From positions 1 to 54,141 of the forward strand of contig JAGFNK010000359.1 of assembly GCA_025769875.1 (NCBI GenBank): 54,141 bases of DNA. The letters are read 5' to 3'. Position 1 is the stretch's first letter. Every line of letters starts with the position of its first letter. A program made the position numbers and the translations under genes. The notes under the pieces were generated by a model. That model worked only from the letters and a program-made list of their open reading frames with translations. It was not told the DNA's origin and did not search any database. This DNA comes from Russula earlei. Lineage: Eukaryota; Basidiomycota; Agaricomycetes; Russulales; Russulaceae. Shown here in pieces: positions 50,504-54,141 of this stretch.

Positions 50504-51667
50504 ATGAAGACCAACTAGTGCTTTCAGGTCAGGTCACATTGACTGCAAAAAACTGCTTGACTGAACCTGACCTACTGATCATGAGTGAACTTTCAGTCAA
50601 GGTCAAACTGGATTGCAAAATGTCCAGTCACAGTCACATCAACTTTCAAGCAAGATAAAAACTGGTCAAGACTGGTGTGCCTGGTGTGCCTGGAATTTCT
50701 GTCAAGATTATATGGGTTTGAGGATTATGGTCATGACTAGTCATAAGTAAAGTATGACTGGGAACATGTGTGTGAGATTGTAAGGCTGGTTACCTGACCC
50801 TGTACCTAGTGAGTACCCAAGGAGAGAGAGAGCCCCCATGAGAAGTTGGACACAGGCACAAAGAGGAGTTCTCAAGCCAGTCAGAGGAGAAGGGGACACC
50901 AAAGCTTGCTTGTCATTCCAGAGGGTAAGTAGAGAGATTAAGTACAGAATACAGGGGAGTACAAAGGAGAATAGGAGATTGAAATACAAGGGAGCATAAA
51001 GATTCTCTATGCTGCACACAGAAAAAAAAATGCACATCTCAATGCATGAAAATTGTGCACATAGGAAAAGATGCATTGCATGCCATCAGGGGTTCAGACC
51101 TTACACCTCCCAGGGGGTTGAAATTTTGACCATCCCCAGTCAAACCTTCTTGAGTGAGCTTGGCCTTGTGCACATGGTCTTGTGGTCTCATTGCAGAAGG
51201 GGGATGGCAGGTGCTGAGGTGTTGTCATGTGTTGAATGTGGGCATAGTGTGACAAAGCAGGGGGCATGTTGTGCTTGCAGTGTATCAAATGTGTCATTGC
51301 ACCTCATGGTGTTGCCAAGCATTGGCCATATTGCTGCTGTTGCTGCTGCTGTTGATACAGAGGCAATGGTGATGGTGGCAGCAAGAGCAAGGGCAGTGGT
51401 GAGAGAGGGTGGCAGCATGGAAAGGTGTGGGTGTGGGGCCATGACTTGCACATTGCTTGTGCTGTTGTCTTGTGGGCATGGTGATAAGGTCTTTGCAACT
51501 ACAGGTGGTGGCAGCATGCATGGATGAGGGCATATGTGTGGGTGGGGGGTGTTACCAAGTGGTTTGGGGTCTGGGAGATGCCAGACACCTGAACTACAGA
51601 CTGCATCGTTTGCATCATGTGTGCATCAGATCTTGACCATTTATATTCCTTGATATTGTGTTTGGAA

Positions 51668-52060
51668 CATGTTGATCATATCCTTCTGTTTAAGCAATAC
51701 AGAAGCAATGAATTGCATTGTTTCTGTTCCAGATGTTCCCGTACTGCTACATACATCATTTCCTGATTAGGAAAGTACTTATGACACCGAGATTGCTACT
51801 ATGGAAGCAACTAATGCTTCCAGCACCAAGATCATTTATATCAGAAGCAACTATTGCTTCTATGAGCCACACTTGCTACTATAGCACTGACCAGTACTTA
51901 CAGTAGTGAGAATTTTAACCCTGAGGGCTATATAAAGACCCCAGTTTGTAGTAGTTGAGCCTTAAGCTTGACTTAGTTTGCCAATCCCAAACAGTTGACT
52001 CCTACCCCATCTGCAGAGCCCAGCTCATCTGTTGCCATACTCTTGAAGGACATAATACTC
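51668..52060 (+). mobile_element. LTR-like U3/promoter region, uncertain bounds
   Basis: Begins TGTTGATC. It carries three hairpins built on AGAAGCAA (51700-51726; 51803-51821, arms GGAAGCA/TGCTTCC; 51843-51861, arms AGAAGCAA/TTGCTTCT) and a doubled TTGCTACTAT. A TATA box TATATAAA (51929-51936) follows. No matching second LTR or coding region is in view, so this is only a candidate LTR promoter. Confidence 0.35.
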
Positions 52061-52222
52061 CTTCCCCTCCATGAGTATTGCTTGCTTGACTCAAGCATAT
52101 CTGCATTGGTAGGATGCCTTTATAGACACAGCCATTGATCTTATTTAAGGCACTTTGGAGCCTTAACATGGGGATGCAGTGTGAGGTGGTGTAATAGCTA
52201 GAGATGGAAGTGTAAGGGCAGT

Positions 52223-52519
52223 GTTGTAGTAGATCTAATAAAACTTTATTCAGTTTCTGTGAGACAAAACTGAAGTATCTATGTATGTATGATGCTCTTA
52301 AGTATTTGAGAGCATCCCTAATTATTTTATCTGTAGTAACTATCAAATTGTTTTCATGATCACTTTGTGCTAGCTACTGATTGTCTTAGATCACATTATC
52401 AATTTGCTATCGTATGCATTGCAGCAACTGAGCTGAAATGCTTATGTGGTCTGGGCCTGTGGGCCACCTGGACAGTTTGGGCCGATGCATCAACACCTCA
52501 GCTACTCTTTATCTCAACA
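52223..52519 (+). mobile_element. Solo LTR, right copy, with 5-bp target duplication
   Basis: 297 bp with the inverted ends TGTTG...CAACA, flanked on both sides by GGCAG (52218-52222 and 52520-52524). That is the signature of an LTR retrotransposon insertion reduced by LTR-LTR recombination. It aligns with the left copy (51-453) in opposite orientation at roughly 80-85% by eye, most differences being CpG to TpG/CpA. Copia- or gypsy-type cannot be told from the LTR alone. Confidence 0.85.
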
Positions 52520-52524
52520 GGCAG

Positions 52525-52973
52525 CATGGTCAGAAAGCAGAGTGGTGGCTGGGACTAGGCCCAGAATGGTGGCAGATGAGGCTGAGGGTGTGATGGTGAT
52601 GGCTGGCTGTGCTGGCAATACAGTGAACATGACTGAGGAAACTGAAACTGAAGCAGCAGAGGATGAGACTGGAACATAGACAGGAGATGAAGAGGCAGTA
52701 GGCATAGACATGATGGCAGGAGTGGGTGATGTGGAGACTGGTGAGGAGAGGGTGGGAGCAGATGAAGCTGAGACAGTGGCCAGCCAGACAGAGATGGTGG
52801 TGTGGGATGGAGCTGTGGTAGGCAGAACATGTATGGCAACAACAGAGATGGTTAGCAATGAGACTACTAAGGTGGTGACAGGACACATTGAGGAAGTGGT
52901 GGTGGCTGGTGATACTACTGAAGGTATGGGTGAGGTGAGGAGTGGGTGTGTGTGTTGGAGGCAAGAGTGGTAG
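52525..52973. other. Decayed repeat flank of the solo LTR
   Basis: A plus-strand frame rich in Glu, Thr, Val and Gly (ADEAEGVMVMAG ... TTEGMGEVRSG), broken by an in-frame stop at 52678-52680. The complementary frame is His/Ser-rich. G/T-biased, CpG-free composition explains both; no domain seen. It is the DNA into which the solo LTR inserted. Confidence 0.4.
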
Positions 52974-53143
52974 GATTCTTGTGTCTCCTTGTCCTCATCT
53001 GTTTACCTATGCTCTGGTGAGTCATTTCTGTTTACTCATATGCGCTTATTCATCTGGCTTAGTGATTGCTTATTGATCCACTTACTGATTGATCGGTAAT
53101 GGCTTACTCACTCCTTACTGGTTGATGACAGATACTAGGAAAG

Positions 53144-53165
53144 AATGACTCACGCATGAGTCATT
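53144..53165. promoter_or_regulatory. Perfect palindrome with two TGACTCA (bZIP/Gcn4/AP-1-type) sites
   Basis: Arms of 9 bp (AATGACTCA / TGAGTCATT) around CGCA, about 100 bp before a TATA box at 53268-53278 (GTATAAATAG). This looks like the regulatory part of another LTR (inference). Confidence 0.4.
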
Positions 53166-53630
53166 TGTGACATTCTCAAATTGCGCTCTACGTATTTGGA
53201 TACTACTGGTTCTCAGCTATGTGCACCCCAAGTCTCATACAAATTGGATCAGTAGTTGTTGAGATATTGTATAAATAGTCTGTAGTACCAAGAAGTCGAG
53301 CCTTATGCTCAACTTACTCTCTCAAACAAGAAACAACTATCTTGTCAACTATTCTATACAGTCTATTGAAGAACTCTAAGTGAAAGAGGCCCCTCTCTTC
53401 TCTTACACCTATTCTTCCTGAGATAATATCGAAGGGATCAAAGTCTAGTGCTTGAACTATATCAAGCAACTCTTTCACTAAGAGTCAGCAATAAGATCAA
53501 TCTGATCTTAACAAAGAGGCAGAGGGCAAGGTGTGTGCATCAAAGGTGAGAGGTGGGTGATAAGGTGGCACTTGCATGTGTCCAAAACTCACTATTGAAC
53601 AATCCAGTTCAAGAGCAAGGGAGTAGCTTT

Positions 53631-54141
53631 GTTGTGATTTACCCCCTTGTCGGTTCGCCCATTACTCTCTTGTTATTGTTCCCCCTTTACCACCCTCTTT
53701 CTCTTGGTTACCGTTTCATCCCTTGATGTCGATGGTCCCTTACTGTTTCATGTATTGTGTTTCACCTATTGTGTTTCACCTATTGTTGAGTTACCTTTGC
53801 TATTGGCTCACCTTTATCTATTGTTCTGCTTATAGTACTGTACAGCCTCGCTACATACAGTATTTAAGCGCCTGTAGAAGCTGGGGAATGCCCCAAGCTT
53901 AGCTTTGTCCCATTTCCTGTCGCATCCCTTGCCCTGTACCCTCTCTCAATCACAACTCTGCTTGTGCTGGCCTGCACCTTGCTTGACCTAAGCACACCTC
54001 AAGGGACCCTTGTGTTCCTCTTCCTCCTCTGCCTCTCTTTCATCGTCCTCCTCTTCTGTGAAACCAGGAGATCAACTCTGTCTGCGGACTGAGTCATTGT
54101 CTGACTCAGCCCTGAGACGCTAAAAACCATTGAACCGGTCT
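53631..54141 (+). mobile_element. LTR-like sequence running off the window
   Basis: Starts near TGTTGTGATTTACCCCC. Contains a doubled ATTGTGTTTCACCT (53753-53782), a TATA-like GTATTTAAGCG near 53860 and a pyrimidine-rich transcript-start-like region, then leaves the window. The shape suits a retrotransposon LTR, but no partner or coding region is visible. Confidence 0.35.

Larger units (their letters stand above)
49921..53130. repeat. CpG-depleted transposon-derived block
   Basis: Scanning line by line I find about six CpG dinucleotides from 49921 to 53040, while the genic part of the window commonly has several per 60 bases. TpG and CpA are abundant. The block holds a Myb/SANT-like gene relic, LTR-like promoter pieces and one solo LTR, and has no intact gene. 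This is the pattern left by CpG methylation and deamination of repeats. Confidence 0.8.

Noticed and set aside
51009..51527. 172-codon plus-strand frame, Cys-rich
   Set aside because: Lies in the CpG-free, TG-biased block; composition bias explains both the Cys/Val content and lack of stops. No domain seen.
49921..53040. RIP as the cause of base loss
   Set aside because: RIP acts mainly at CpA, but here CpA is abundant and CpG is missing; CpG methylation decay fits better.

Overview
The window reads as nuclear DNA of a mushroom-type basidiomycete (Agaricomycetes-like). Nearly every gene is cut by many 50-70 nt GT-AG introns, genes are packed on both strands, and the proteins are fungal types (profilin, ORC5, SDHB, BEACH/WD40, F-box/WD40, prenylcysteine oxidase, fungal O-methyltransferase). 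All gene models were read by eye; two were spliced base by base and close exactly in frame (the SDR at 456-1810, 349 aa; profilin, 126 aa).

Layout. 51-453: degenerate solo LTR (- orientation). 456-1810 (-): retinol-dehydrogenase/WWOX-like SDR. 2724-3251 (-): small secreted hydrophobic protein. 4871-7553 (-): SAM-dependent O-methyltransferase. 7704-8648 (-): unknown gene. 8873-9422 (-): profilin, divergent from 9757-11598 (+) ORC5. 12940-13743 (+): four-helix membrane protein. 15034-16992 (-): coiled-coil protein. 18564-19651 (+): disordered protein. 19990-27573 (+): BEACH-WD40 giant. 27978-31736 (+): F-box/WD40. 32098-33715 (+): aldo-keto reductase with a C-terminal hydrophobic tail. 34252-35446 (-), 37296-38744 (-) and 40351-41779 (-): three paralogous SDRs, with mitochondrial SDHB (35818-36876, +) between the first two. 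42159-46631 (-): long disordered F-box protein. 47688-49666 (-): prenylcysteine oxidase. 49.9-54.1 kb: gene-free transposon-derived DNA with an intact solo LTR (52223-52519).

The most interesting signals are (1) an 8-nt microexon at the same codon position in two of the three tandem SDRs, while the third has only the downstream intron; (2) two copies of one LTR at the two ends of the window in opposite orientation, one rich in CpG and the other with almost every CpG turned into TpG/CpA; (3) a 3.1-kb block next to the latter with about six CpGs in total, as expected of long-methylated repeat DNA; (4) an apparent GC-AG intron inside the catalytic-Asp codon of the aldo-keto reductase. No CRISPR, prophage, rRNA or convincing tRNA was seen.

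Most genes are housekeeping: DNA replication (ORC5), actin (profilin), membrane traffic (BEACH), respiration (SDHB), ubiquitin ligation (two F-box proteins), prenylcysteine turnover. The AKR plus three SDRs form a local group of NAD(P)H oxidoreductases whose substrates cannot be read from the sequence.
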